DNA of 49,906 nt from a bacterium (GTDB taxonomy: Bacteria; KSB1; UBA2214): positions 1 through 49,906 of the forward strand of contig JAKQKF010000245.1 in the NCBI GenBank assembly GCA_029560815.1. The letters run 5' to 3'. Positions 17,301-28,863 of this stretch are shown here, one piece after another. The notes beneath the pieces are model-generated. The model made no database searches and was not told where the DNA came from. It was given only the letters and a program-made list of their open reading frames with translations. How positions within the stretch are numbered: position 1 is the stretch's first letter; every line of letters starts with the position of its first letter. Made by a program: the position numbers and the translations under genes.

Positions 17301-18064
17301 GCAGAAGGCAGGCGCCGCCCTACCACACTCTCTTCACCGGCCGATACACCCCATCGAAGGTGAGCGTCCTCTGGGAGGAGAGCCTCATGCCTCTCTCCGG
17401 GGAGCTGCAGGCGGCTATCGACGAAGCGTGGGAACGGCTGGATCCCAATCCCCATTTCAACGGCCGGATCGCCCGGCTGGAGGAGTGGGAGATCGAAGCA
17501 GACGCGCTCCGCATCCGGCTGCGCCCGACCGAATACAAACACCTCCTCTATTCCAACGGTCATACGGGTGAGATTATCCGCCGTTGGGGCGAACGGTATC
17601 TGTCGCGGGCCCTCGGCATCAGCGCCGTTGTGGTGAGTTCTGAAGGGCTGATTATGCTGATGCAGCGCAGTGACCGGGTGGGTGAGTATCCCGGCTGCTA
17701 TGATCTCTTCGGTGGCCACATCGATCTTCCTGCCCCGGGGGAGAGCCCCGATCCCTTCGTGAGCATGGCGAAGGAGCTGGAGGAGGAGATTGCTCTCTCT
17801 CCCGGCGCAGCAGAGTTGACCCTTTTCGGCCTGCTGCTGACGCGGGAGGCGCGCAAGCCTGAACTGCTTTTCGATGCCAGGTGCAGCCTTGAGAGCGGGC
17901 TGATCATGCATGCGGCCCTTTCAGCGCGAGACCGGTATGAATATACCAGGCTGATGACCATATCAGCCGATTCAGCATCCATCAGCAGCTTTCTGGCGCG
18001 CAACCGGGGGATGATCAGCCCTTCAGCTTTCGGGGCGCTTGAATTATTTGCAGCAAACAGGTAG
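17297..18064 (+). CDS. Nudix hydrolase resembling NUDT22 (UDP-sugar hydrolase type)
   Basis: A 255-residue Nudix protein. The region around residues 138-167 (DLFGGHIDLP, then AKELEEEIAL) is a Nudix box with an extended loop between the first Gly and the Glu helix; E160, E163 and E164 are the likely metal ligands. The N-terminal part (SVLWEESL, AIDEAWERL, FNGRIARL) and LGISAVVVSSEGLIMLMQRS follow the order seen in eukaryotic NUDT22, which hydrolyses UDP-glucose/UDP-galactose to UMP and the sugar phosphate. A substrate of that kind is an inference by similarity. The TTG start at 17297 overlaps the ogt stop codon; ATG 17387 with GGGAGGAG upstream is an alternative, but the residues before it match the family. 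It precedes ssb by 20 bp. Confidence 0.75.
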   Translation: MSRRQAPPYHTLFTGRYTPSKVSVLWEESLMPLSGELQAAIDEAWERLDPNPHFNGRIARLEEWEIEADALRIRLRPTEYKHLLYSNGHTGEIIRRWGERYLSRALGISAVVVSSEGLIMLMQRSDRVGEYPGCYDLFGGHIDLPAPGESPDPFVSMAKELEEEIALSPGAAELTLFGLLLTREARKPELLFDARCSLESGLIMHAALSARDRYEYTRLMTISADSASISSFLARNRGMISPSAFGALELFAANR

Positions 18065-18084
18065 ACTTTCACGAGGTATTGTTT

Positions 18085-18534
18085 ATGCAGAATGGCACGG
18101 ACGCCGCCCCCATCGCGGACAGCAAAGAGTACTCCTTTCCCAATGTCAACCGCGTGGCGATCGCCGGTAAACTGATCCAGGATCCTCCCCTGCGCTGGAC
18201 GACACGGGGTGTGCCGGTCACCAATTTTGTCATCGTCACTTCGCCGGAGGTTGAATCGGGATTGCCTGAGGGGTCGGATCGTCCGCCCTGCTATATCAGC
18301 ATTGTGGTCTGGGCGCAGCAGGCGGTGCAGTGCAATAAATTCCTGCGCAAGGGCAGTTCGGTTATGGTTATCGGCGAGCTGCAGTCGATGCCGAATCACG
18401 CCCCCGAGCGCAACTATTTTCCTGTTCAGGTCAATGCCCAATGGATCCAGTATCTTGAAAAGGGGACAGTTTCACCGGGGGATTCGGACTATGGCAATCA
18501 GGGGCAGGGTGATATGGAGATCGCTGGACGATAA
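18085..18534 (+). CDS. ssb: Single-stranded DNA-binding protein (SSB family)
   Basis: A 149-residue protein with one OB fold (about residues 18-125). VNRVAIAGKLIQDPPLRWTTRG matches the SSB N-terminal strand pattern (VNRVAIAGKL, then DPPLRWTTRGVPVTNFVI), and YISIVVWAQQAVQCNKFLRKGSSVMV corresponds to the family block with the conserved W and a KGSxVxVxGEL strand. SSB coats single-stranded DNA in replication, recombination and repair. The acidic C-terminal tail is short and ends DMEIAGR instead of the usual DDDIPF tip, so partner binding may differ, or this is a second, specialised SSB. ATG 18085 is preceded by ACGAGGT. It is the last gene of the ogt operon, before a bidirectional terminator. 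Confidence 0.8.
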   Translation: MQNGTDAAPIADSKEYSFPNVNRVAIAGKLIQDPPLRWTTRGVPVTNFVIVTSPEVESGLPEGSDRPPCYISIVVWAQQAVQCNKFLRKGSSVMVIGELQSMPNHAPERNYFPVQVNAQWIQYLEKGTVSPGDSDYGNQGQGDMEIAGR

Positions 18535-18555
18535 GTCCTGTCGGAGGATGAAGAC

Positions 18556-18587
18556 AAAGCGCGCCCTGAACGGGCGCGCTTTTTTTA
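18556..18587. terminator. Bidirectional intrinsic terminator between ssb and lptD
   Basis: An 11-bp perfect stem (aaagcgcgccc at 18556-18566 with gggcgcgcttt at 18572-18582), a 5-base loop and a T-run on the plus strand. An A-run precedes it, so it can also work for the convergent lptD transcript. Confidence 0.85.
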
Positions 18588-18595
18588 TGTGTGGA

Positions 18596-21334
18596 TCAAT
18601 AACCGAGTACGCTGCCGGCGCCGCCGAATTTTTCCAGCTTGATGTCGCTCAGGCTCGGCGATTTCACATTGATGCGGAAATAGACCCGCTTGCCGCTGCC
18701 GGAGGGCACCCAGTCGACCGATGCTTCCCAGCAGTGGAGGTCGCGGTGGATGGTGCAGCGATGATAGGAGATGCTTCCTTTCTCGAGATCGACGTGCGCG
18801 CTGTAGCCAAGCCGCCACTTGCTGGTAATGCTCAGCTCTGCGCCGGAGATGTCGAGATAGTAGCGCCGGTTCGGTCTCTCCGGATTGGTCTGGTCGAAGA
18901 AAAAATTAAAGGTCGTGTTGAGCCGCCAGGGGATGCTCTGCTGGCTGAAGGCGCGATCGTCCTGGAAGCGGCGGCCGCGGCGCAGCATATTCTCCTCCTC
19001 GACGGTCAAATCATCCGTCCACTGCAGGCTGTCTGTGCCGGCAGCGCTCGAGTCCGCGCGGCTCGCTGTCTTTTGTTTTTTCTCGCCCTTGCCTTCGAAC
19101 CGCAGCGAGAAATTGAGATTGAAGGTGGTCATGCGCAGGAAATCACCCTTTTTCCATCCCTCCCCCTCGAAGAGATAGCGATTCACACGGGTGGATCTGC
19201 TCTTGTCCCAGGCATAGAAAGAGTGGCCTGTGCTGGCGCTGAGGCTGAAATTCCGTGCAGGGTTGGCCTGCCAGGAGGTGCGCAGGTCGGAGAGACGGTA
19301 CTGTTCGGCCTTGAAATTGTAACTGGTGCTGAAATCCATATTGAAGAGATCGACCTTTTTAACTTTCTCGCCGCTGCCCCGCTTCATCTGAAAAAGGTTG
19401 CGTACGCTCACGCTCACCATCTGGCTGCCACCGCTGCCGGTGGTCCCCCCGAAGCGATCTTTTTTAATCGTTCTGCCGGAGGTGTCCTGCAGATAGGTAT
19501 AATAACCCCACCCTTTGGCGGAAAAGTCGGGGCGATAGCTGAAGGAGAGGGAGGGGGTGACCACATGGCGGATCGCCTGAATGTCGCCGATGCCCGGTGC
19601 GATCACGCCATAGATTTTTGTATTGGCCGATGCGCTGTAGCTGAAGGTGTGACGCGCCGCCAGCCGGTTCTCCTCTTTATCGTCGATCTCTCCGGTCGCT
19701 GGATCGAGAGCGTAGAGGTGAACCCGGTCGTAGAGGTCCTGATCGATGCTGAGGGACTGGTTGATGGCGAGGAAGCCGAAATATTTATTCGGGCTGCTCA
19801 GGGAGAGATCGAGCGAGTTGGCCAGCGACCGGTCGGTGTCGACCATTCTGGTTGTGTCCCCGCCCGCCAAGGAAAGAGACTCGCGCCTGGCGTTGAGGAA
19901 ATTGGAGCCGTAGGAGAGATAGAGGTTGTGATACCATCGGGCTGTTCTGCGGCTGCCGGCGCCCGATCTTTTGCCGGGCTTGAAGAGCTGGGTCTGGCTT
20001 TTGCGCAGGGAGATCTGCGGCAGGGTGGTCTGGGTGACGTCATCCTGCAGGTCATGGACCTGGGAAAAGTTGGCGCTGAGGCTGATTTTTTGTTCCGGCC
20101 AGTATTTGCTCCAGGTGGCGTTGGAGCGCAGTTCCCGGGTCAGACGGGTGTAGAGGCTGGTGCTGAGGTCTTTATAATAACTGTTGTCGCTGATGAAATA
20201 GCCGCTGGCACTGAAGCGGGAGGTTGGGCTGAACTCCTGGCTGTGCCGGATGGTGAGGTCCCAGCGCCGGTCGGTGTAGCCGGAGGAGAAGTTTTTGCGG
20301 GTGAATGAGCCCTCGATACTGCCATTGAGCACATAACGGACGGCGTAGTTGGTGCCCAGTTCCATCAGCCAGCCCGATTTTTCGAAATAGTCGACGGTGG
20401 CGCGGGTGTCGAAATAATCATTGGGCGCCCAGTAGTAGCCGAGGCCGCGGAGGTGGCGGCCTTCCTGAAGGCTTTCGCCATAGCGCGGGATGATGATGCC
20501 GGAGTGGCGGCCGGTGCGGGTCTGGAAGAAAGCGAAGGGCAGGGCAGCGACCGGGATGTGGCCGAGATAGAGGACGATCGGTTTGGCGATGACGCGGTCA
20601 TTGACGATCATCTTGAGGCGGCGCGCCTTGAAGTGGAAGTGAGGGTTGCTGTCCAGATCGCAGGTGGTATAGATCGAGTTGGAGACATTGAAGGTCTTGT
20701 CACCGACCAGCTTGATCTGCTCCCCGACATAGCGGCCGTCCTCGAAGCTGGTGCGGCCGCGGACTACGCGGCCCCGTTCGGTCTTGTAGTTATAGATCAT
20801 CTGGTCGCCGGTCATCTCGGAGCCGCTCTGCACCAGGACGGGGCGCTCCTTGATGATCAGCTGCCGTGAGGAGTCGGTGCCGGAGGAATTGACCACCCAG
20901 GCGCTGTCCGGCACGCCTTCGGCGGTCAGGGTCTCCGCGTCCCAGTCCACGGTAATCTTGCCGGCCTTGAGGGTCATATCCTTGTAACGGACCTGGGCGT
21001 CGCCGACGAAATAGCTTTTGCGCGCGGCGACATCGTTATCGATCAGGCGGGCCTGATAGATGACGGTGGTGTCGACGCCGGAGCCTTGGGCCGGGCTGGT
21101 TTTGGCGGCTGCACTGAGGGAGTCGGGCGCCGCGGTGAGGGAGTCATGCGCTGCCATGCGGGCATCAGGCCATGCGGTGAGGGTGTCCGCGCGTGCGGCT
21201 GCATTGGTGTCGGCAGCGGCCGCCGGACTGACGCTGCCGCCCGCCCCGGCAGGGAGGGCGGTCATCAGTGTCACGAAGAGGATGAGCAGGCCCGCTCCCT
21301 GCACAAGGCCGCCATGATGGAAGGAGCGTTTCAT
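18596..21334 (-). CDS. lptD: LPS-assembly protein LptD (OstA/Imp)
   Basis: A 912-residue outer-membrane protein that inserts lipopolysaccharide into the outer leaflet together with LptE. The N-terminus has a signal peptide, then an Ala/Asp/Thr-rich linker (about residues 35-88) and an OstA beta-jellyroll (about 90-260) with repeats such as ARKSYFVGDAQVRYKDMTLKAG, seen as YFVGDAQVRYKDMTLKAG, and ITVDWDAETLTAEG. The LptD family block LYLGHIPVAALPFAFFQTRTGRHSGIIIPRYG, seen as PVAALPFAFF and SGIIIPRYGES (about 270-300), marks the junction with the large C-terminal barrel. The cysteine pairs of E. coli LptD are not obvious; only one Cys was noticed near residue 238. The gene starts inside the last four bases of rarA (ATGA), so the two are translationally coupled. 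Confidence 0.88.
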   Translation of the reverse strand: MKRSFHHGGLVQGAGLLILFVTLMTALPAGAGGSVSPAAAADTNAAARADTLTAWPDARMAAHDSLTAAPDSLSAAAKTSPAQGSGVDTTVIYQARLIDNDVAARKSYFVGDAQVRYKDMTLKAGKITVDWDAETLTAEGVPDSAWVVNSSGTDSSRQLIIKERPVLVQSGSEMTGDQMIYNYKTERGRVVRGRTSFEDGRYVGEQIKLVGDKTFNVSNSIYTTCDLDSNPHFHFKARRLKMIVNDRVIAKPIVLYLGHIPVAALPFAFFQTRTGRHSGIIIPRYGESLQEGRHLRGLGYYWAPNDYFDTRATVDYFEKSGWLMELGTNYAVRYVLNGSIEGSFTRKNFSSGYTDRRWDLTIRHSQEFSPTSRFSASGYFISDNSYYKDLSTSLYTRLTRELRSNATWSKYWPEQKISLSANFSQVHDLQDDVTQTTLPQISLRKSQTQLFKPGKRSGAGSRRTARWYHNLYLSYGSNFLNARRESLSLAGGDTTRMVDTDRSLANSLDLSLSSPNKYFGFLAINQSLSIDQDLYDRVHLYALDPATGEIDDKEENRLAARHTFSYSASANTKIYGVIAPGIGDIQAIRHVVTPSLSFSYRPDFSAKGWGYYTYLQDTSGRTIKKDRFGGTTGSGGSQMVSVSVRNLFQMKRGSGEKVKKVDLFNMDFSTSYNFKAEQYRLSDLRTSWQANPARNFSLSASTGHSFYAWDKSRSTRVNRYLFEGEGWKKGDFLRMTTFNLNFSLRFEGKGEKKQKTASRADSSAAGTDSLQWTDDLTVEEENMLRRGRRFQDDRAFSQQSIPWRLNTTFNFFFDQTNPERPNRRYYLDISGAELSITSKWRLGYSAHVDLEKGSISYHRCTIHRDLHCWEASVDWVPSGSGKRVYFRINVKSPSLSDIKLEKFGGAGSVLGY

Positions 21335-22659
21335 CGTTTACGTCCCGGCCAGAGCTGCAGAAGACGCTCCCTGATTTTCTTTTCGATCCCGTTCTCCGTG
21401 GGATGGTAAAAGACCGTTGTTTTGAGCTCTTCGGGCAGATAGAGCTGGTCAGCGAAACCGCCAAAGTCATGTGGATATTTATAGCCGCTGGCGTAGCCGA
21501 AATCCTTCATCATTTTGGTCGGGGCGTTGCGCAGATGGAGAGGCACATCGACCGGATCACCTGTGCGGACCCGTTCGCTGGCGGCTTCGAGGGCCAGATA
21601 GGAGGCATTGCTCTTGGGGGCGCAGGCGAGATAGGTTGTAGTCTGGGCCAGCGGGATGCGGCCTTCGGGCATGCCGATGGCGTGGACGGCCTGAAAGGCG
21701 GCGGAGGCGACCATAAGGCCGTGGGGGTCGGCGTTGCCGATGTCTTCGGAAGCGAGGATGATCAGCCGGCGGGCGATGAAGAGGGGATCTTCGCCGGCAT
21801 CGAGCATGCGCGCCAGCCAGTAGAGGGCGGCGTCGGGATCGGAGCCGCGGACGCTCTTGATGAAGGCGGAGATGATGTCATAGTGGTATTCGCCCTGTTT
21901 GTCATAGAGCAGGGTGCGGCGCTGCATCGCCTCCTGGACCAGTTCGCGGTCGATGGCGCGGGCGCCGGCGGCATCGGGGTGCGCGAGACGGCCGGCCAGT
22001 TCAAGGGCGGTCAGGACGTTGCGGGCATCGCCCCCGGCCAGCGTGATGAGGAGCTGGCGCGCATCCGGCTCGAGCTGCAGATTCTGCGCTTTCAGGCCGT
22101 TTTCAGCCGCCAGGGCGCGATCGATGATCGTGCCGAGCTCTGTGGGCGAAAGGGATTCGAGCTTGTATACCCGGCAGCGCGAGAGCAGGGCGGGGATGAC
22201 TTCAAAGCCGGGGTTTTCGGTGGTGGCGCCGATCAGCAGCAGGGTTCCCTCCTCGACGCTGTGGAGGAGGGCATCCTGCTGGCCCTTGTTGAAGCGGTGG
22301 ATCTCGTCGATGAAAAGAAGAGTGCCGCGGCCGTCAATCTTGCGCTGCTGTTTGGCCTGGGTGATGATCTTGCGGACATCGGCCACGCCGGCGGTGACGG
22401 CGCTGATGGCGCTGAAATGGGCGTCGCACTCGCGGGCGATGATGCGGGCGAGGGTTGTTTTGCCGGTGCCGGGCGGACCCCAGAGGATCATCGATACCAG
22501 CTGGCGGCTCTCGATGGCGCGGCGGATAATCTTGCCCGGACCGAGAAGATGGGTTTGGCCGACGAATTCGGCCAAAGTCGCAGGGCGCAGACGGTCGGCC
22601 AGAGGGGCGTCCCCGCCCGGGGTGTTTTGCGCAGAAGCCGGTTCTTCGAAGAGGTCCAT
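21331..22659 (-). CDS. rarA: Replication-associated recombination protein A (AAA+ ATPase)
   Basis: A 442-residue AAA+ ATPase of the RarA/MgsA/WRNIP1 family, which acts at stalled replication forks and interacts with SSB. Visible motifs are Walker A GPPGTGKT (61-68), Walker B LLFIDEIHRF (about 114-123), sensor 1 IGATTENP and the arginine-bearing SRCRVYKLE segment. The C-terminal tetramerisation domain follows (PEGRIPLAQTTTYLACAPKSNASYLA region, with YKYPHDFGG near the end). Length is normal for the family. ATG 22659 has AAGG upstream and a good promoter match at 22690-22718. The 3' end overlaps lptD by 4 bp; the physical neighbour across the terminator is ssb, a known functional partner. Confidence 0.95.
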   Translation of the reverse strand: MDLFEEPASAQNTPGGDAPLADRLRPATLAEFVGQTHLLGPGKIIRRAIESRQLVSMILWGPPGTGKTTLARIIARECDAHFSAISAVTAGVADVRKIITQAKQQRKIDGRGTLLFIDEIHRFNKGQQDALLHSVEEGTLLLIGATTENPGFEVIPALLSRCRVYKLESLSPTELGTIIDRALAAENGLKAQNLQLEPDARQLLITLAGGDARNVLTALELAGRLAHPDAAGARAIDRELVQEAMQRRTLLYDKQGEYHYDIISAFIKSVRGSDPDAALYWLARMLDAGEDPLFIARRLIILASEDIGNADPHGLMVASAAFQAVHAIGMPEGRIPLAQTTTYLACAPKSNASYLALEAASERVRTGDPVDVPLHLRNAPTKMMKDFGYASGYKYPHDFGGFADQLYLPEELKTTVFYHPTENGIEKKIRERLLQLWPGRKR

Positions 22660-22689
22660 GGGTCAGCCTTAAATGGTTGCTTTGCCTTA

Positions 22690-22718
22690 AATGTAGTTAA
22701 AATGGGAGGGAATTGCAA
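22690..22718 (-). promoter_or_regulatory. rarA: Candidate promoter for rarA-lptD
   Basis: Read on the minus strand, TTGCAA (22718-22713) and TACATT (22695-22690) are separated by 17 bases and lie about 30 bases upstream of the rarA ATG. Each hexamer matches the sigma70 consensus at four of six positions. Confidence 0.45.
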
Positions 22719-22812
22719 GCTGCAAAAAAAGCGGCCCTTCTTGCCGCGGTTGGCCGGACGCCCCGGATAGACGTTTTTTTTGTAACAAATTATGTCGAAA
22801 ATCAGTATATTA

Positions 22813-22845
22813 AGGTTTATATAATATGCGAACCTCAAAAAGGTT
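22813..22845 (+). promoter_or_regulatory. TATAAT box flanked by repeated AGGTT/AACCT half-sites upstream of the RND operon
   Basis: A perfect TATAAT (22820-22825) lies between AGGTT (22813-22817) and AACCT (22831-22835), and a further AGGTT follows at 22841-22845. The last two form the inverted repeat AACCT-N5-AGGTT just downstream of the -10 box. No good -35 is seen. This layout fits a repressor or activator operator controlling the efflux genes at 22937, although no regulator gene is next to them. A perfect 14-base palindrome (22905-22918) also precedes the ribosome-binding site. Confidence 0.45.
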
Positions 22846-22936
22846 AATACGTTATATCTAGGATAGCATCGCCGGCCGCCGACCAGGTCAAAAACCAGGG
22901 GCGAGCCCGCCGGCGGGCGATTTTATGGAGGTATCG

Positions 22937-24328
22937 ATGCGCTTCAGGATAACACAATGGATCAGCATAATTCTACTGGTCGTGGTCGCGATGCTCCGCG
23001 CCCAGGAGCAGCTCATTCTCACCATTGATGAGAGCGTCGACCTGGCCCTGGAGAAGAATCCGGAGATCAGGATGGCGGAAAAAGAGGTGGCCAAGGCCCG
23101 AGCGGGTATTTGGGAGGCCGCTTCGAATATCATGCCGCAGGTCAATGGCTATGCCAACCTGCAGCACGCCTGGGATATCCAGGAACAGACCATTCCCAAC
23201 TTTTTAAAACCCATGCTGGGCCCGTTAGTGGACATGATCCCTGAATTGTCGGGGATGCCCGATTATGTCAAATTATCTTTCGGGCTGGAAAATTCGCTTG
23301 TGTATGGCGCCAGCCTCACCCAGCCGCTTTTTCTCGGCGGCGCCGGGGTGACCGGCATTCAGATGGCGGCAGCGGGCAGGCGCGCGGCGGAGCAGAATCT
23401 CGCGGCCAAACGTCAGGGGCTGATCTATCAGACCGCCAGCTCTTTTTATGCGTGTCTGCTGGCGCAGGAGCTGTCGGCGGTTCAGGAGGAGGCTCTCGCC
23501 CAGGCCCAGGCCAACCTTGATGTGGTGGCCAAGAAGCATGCCGTCGGCTCGGCATCGGGTTTTGACAAAATGCGCGCGGAGGTGGAGGTCGCCAACCTCA
23601 AGCCTGAGGTGATCTCGGCCAGAAACAATCTGCAGTTGGCGGTCACCGGGCTCCGGACCGTCCTGGGTGTGCCGCGCACGACCATGATCAAGGTTGAGGG
23701 GTCGCTGGCCTTCGTCGAGGACGATTTCAGCAACATGACTCTGGCGGAGTTTCAGGATCGCGCCCTGGCCGCACGGCCGGAGATTCTCGTCATGAAGGAG
23801 CAGAAAGCGATCAGCGGCAAGGGGGTAATCATAGCGGCGAGCAGCTTTATGCCCAAGCTGGTTTTTCAAACCGACTATTCCTACATGGCGATGAAGAACG
23901 ATCTCAGGTTTGTCCAGGGCGATTTCAGCAAGGGGTTCACCTCCGCGCTCAGTCTGCAGCTGCCCCTTTTCACCGGTTTTAAAAACAGCAAGCAGTACCA
24001 GAAGGCGCGGCTGGATCACAAGATCATGGTCGATGCTGAAAAGCAGGTATTTGACGGTATCGCCGCTGATGCCGAGATGAGCTATAACAAGTTCCAGGAA
24101 GCGCGCCAGAAATACCAGGCTGCCAAAGAGTCCTCTGTTCTGGCCCAGGAGGCGCTGCGCCTGGCCAATCTGATGTACGAGGAGGGGGCCAACACGCAGC
24201 TGGATGTGCTTAATTCCCAGCTGGCGGTCAATCGCGCCCGATTGAATTATGTCAGTTCGCTTTATGAATATCAGATGGCCCGGTACCAGCTGCGCAAGGC
24301 CGTGGGCCAACTTAATTCTGTGCTTTAG
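22937..24328 (+). CDS. TolC-family outer-membrane efflux protein (RND operon)
   Basis: A protein of about 463 residues forming the outer-membrane channel of a tripartite pump. The signal peptide (MRFRITQWISIILLVVVAMLRAQ) is followed by the duplicated OEP repeats: LTIDESVDLALEKNPEIRMAEKEV, seen as DESVDLALEKNPEIRMAEK (about 30-48), long alpha-helical coiled-coil hairpins, and a second repeat starting MTLAEFQDRALAARPEILVMKEQ, seen as QDRALAARPEILVMKEQ. The helices end with LDVLNSQLAVNRARLNYVSSLYEY-type sequence (LDVLNSQLAVNRARLNY), standard for the family. I chose ATG 22937 over ATG 22925 because GGAGG (22927-22931) sits between them as its Shine-Dalgarno. First gene of an operon with the adaptor (24 bp gap) and the RND pump. 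Confidence 0.9.
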   Translation: MRFRITQWISIILLVVVAMLRAQEQLILTIDESVDLALEKNPEIRMAEKEVAKARAGIWEAASNIMPQVNGYANLQHAWDIQEQTIPNFLKPMLGPLVDMIPELSGMPDYVKLSFGLENSLVYGASLTQPLFLGGAGVTGIQMAAAGRRAAEQNLAAKRQGLIYQTASSFYACLLAQELSAVQEEALAQAQANLDVVAKKHAVGSASGFDKMRAEVEVANLKPEVISARNNLQLAVTGLRTVLGVPRTTMIKVEGSLAFVEDDFSNMTLAEFQDRALAARPEILVMKEQKAISGKGVIIAASSFMPKLVFQTDYSYMAMKNDLRFVQGDFSKGFTSALSLQLPLFTGFKNSKQYQKARLDHKIMVDAEKQVFDGIAADAEMSYNKFQEARQKYQAAKESSVLAQEALRLANLMYEEGANTQLDVLNSQLAVNRARLNYVSSLYEYQMARYQLRKAVGQLNSVL

Positions 24329-24352
24329 CAGATCGCGAAAAGGAGAGAATCC

Positions 24353-25475
24353 ATGCAACGAAAGATGGTATATGGACTGATCATTCTGGGCATCTCTTTC
24401 ATGGGGGCCGGATGCGGCAGCAAGGAGACAAAAAGCGAGGAGACCGCCCGTGTACCTGTGGAGGTGACCGTGGTGCAGACCGGTCGCGTACTTCAGTCTT
24501 TGTCCTTCAATGGAGATGTCGAGGCTGAGCTTGAGGTCAAGGTTTTTTCCAAGATCCCGGACCGGATCGAAAAATATTACGTCGATGAAGGCAGTTATGT
24601 CCAGAGAGGGGCTCCCATCGCCCGCATCTTCGCCACCACGATTCAGCAGGGCGTACGCCAGGCTGAGGCCGGCCTGAGCGCAGCCAAGGCCCAGGAGTCC
24701 AATGTCGCCGTCGAATACGAGCGCGCCCAGCGTCTCTTCAAAGAGAACGCGATGAGCAAACAGCAGTATGATATCGTGATGACGCAGTACGAGGCGGCCA
24801 AGGCGGGTCTTGAGCAGGCCCAGGCGGGATTGGCCTCGGCCAGGAGCACTCTTTCCGACGCCACCATCTCAGCCCCGATCGCCGGCATAATCGGCAAGCG
24901 CTATTACGAGGCCGGGGACATGGCCAATCCGGCCATGCCGGTGGCTACGGTGGTGCAGATGGATCGGGTCAAGGTCACCTTCGACGCGACCGAGAACGAC
25001 ATCGGCAAGCTCAGGGTTGGGCAGGAGGCCGAGGTCCAGGTGCGCAGTTTTGAAGGTGAAACTTTTCCCGGCAAGGTGAGCAAGATCAGCCCGGTGCTTG
25101 ATCCGCTGACGCGCATGGCGGAGGTCGAGGTGCTGGTGAACAATCCGGAGAAGCGGCTGAAACCGGGCATGTTTGCGCGGGTGAAGGTGATCACGGGCGC
25201 GGTCGAGAACGCCATCGCCGTTCCGCGTCACGCCACGATTGAAAAAAATACCATTGATGCGGTCGCCGGCGAAGAGCGCATCGTTACCAACTATTTCGCT
25301 TTCATCGTCGAGGGCGAGAAAGCGGTCCAGCGCAACCTGGAGGTCTCCTACGCCGACCACCTTCAGCTTGCGGTCACCGGCGGCCTCAAAATCGGTGAGA
25401 TGCTGGTCATCGCCGGCAGGCGACACTGCGCGACGGTTCACCGGTGCGGGTCATCACCAAGGCGGAGGCGAGCCA

Positions 25476-25479
<4 letters not shown>
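24353..25479 (+). CDS. RND efflux periplasmic adaptor lipoprotein (MFP/HlyD), 3' end frameshifted in this sequence
   Basis: The membrane-fusion subunit that links the TolC channel to the RND pump. The N-terminus has a lipobox, MGAGC (Cys about residue 22); then come a lipoyl/barrel-sandwich half (FSKIPDRIEKYYVDEGSYVQRG), seen as IEKYYVDEGSYVQRGAPIA, a coiled-coil hairpin, the second lipoyl half (DATISAPIAGIIGKRYYEAG) and a beta-barrel (FPGKVSKISPVLDPLTRMAEV). As read, the frame runs on to 25597 with an atypical tail. One missing base at about 25417-25421 would restore a normal ending (TLRDGSPVRVITKAEASQ) with a TGA at 25477-25479 overlapping the pump's ATG. I give the restored end. Whether this is a sequencing error or a real mutation is open. 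Confidence 0.8.
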
Positions 25480-28616
<3,137 letters not shown>

Positions 28617-28632
28617 AAATCGGCGCCAAATT

Positions 28633-28668
28633 AAAGGGCTGTATCGCAAGATGCGGCCCTTTTTCTTT
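28633..28668 (+). terminator. Intrinsic terminator after the RND operon, with GNRA tetraloop
   Basis: A continuous 13-bp stem (28633-28645 with 28650-28662, including one T-G pair in the middle and one further down) closes a GCAA tetraloop and runs into a T-rich tract (tttttctttct). It is well formed and lies 16 bases after the pump stop codon. Confidence 0.85.
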
Positions 28669-28863
28669 CTTGTTTGCGAACGGGAATAAGCGCCGAAGCG
28701 GCGCTTGTTAACCTATTAGAGAGCATTACGACTTCTTCGCCAACTATTCTCCAGTCACCGCGTTTTCCGCCCATTTCCGCGACTCCGCTGCGATCCATTT
28801 CCACGCGTTCAAAGAAGACAGGCAGGTTTAGTTTCAGGCTGTTACAGGCCTGGGGAGGTTCTT

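Noticed and set aside
18209..20308. Long plus-strand open frame opposite lptD
   Set aside because: The minus-strand frame has LptD family blocks. The plus-strand translation is an antisense artefact that also overlaps ssb.
22723..22748. Minus-strand hairpin with a seven-T run upstream of rarA, as a terminator
   Set aside because: The stem is only 5 bp and there is no minus-strand gene upstream for it to terminate.
21403..22770. Long plus-strand open frame opposite rarA
   Set aside because: The minus strand has intact Walker A and B motifs of RarA, so the plus-strand frame is a shadow.
25239..25475. 79-residue N-terminal extension of the RND pump
   Set aside because: It lies inside the adaptor gene in a shifted frame and matches nothing. 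The pump family begins at MKITQLSIKKG (25476).
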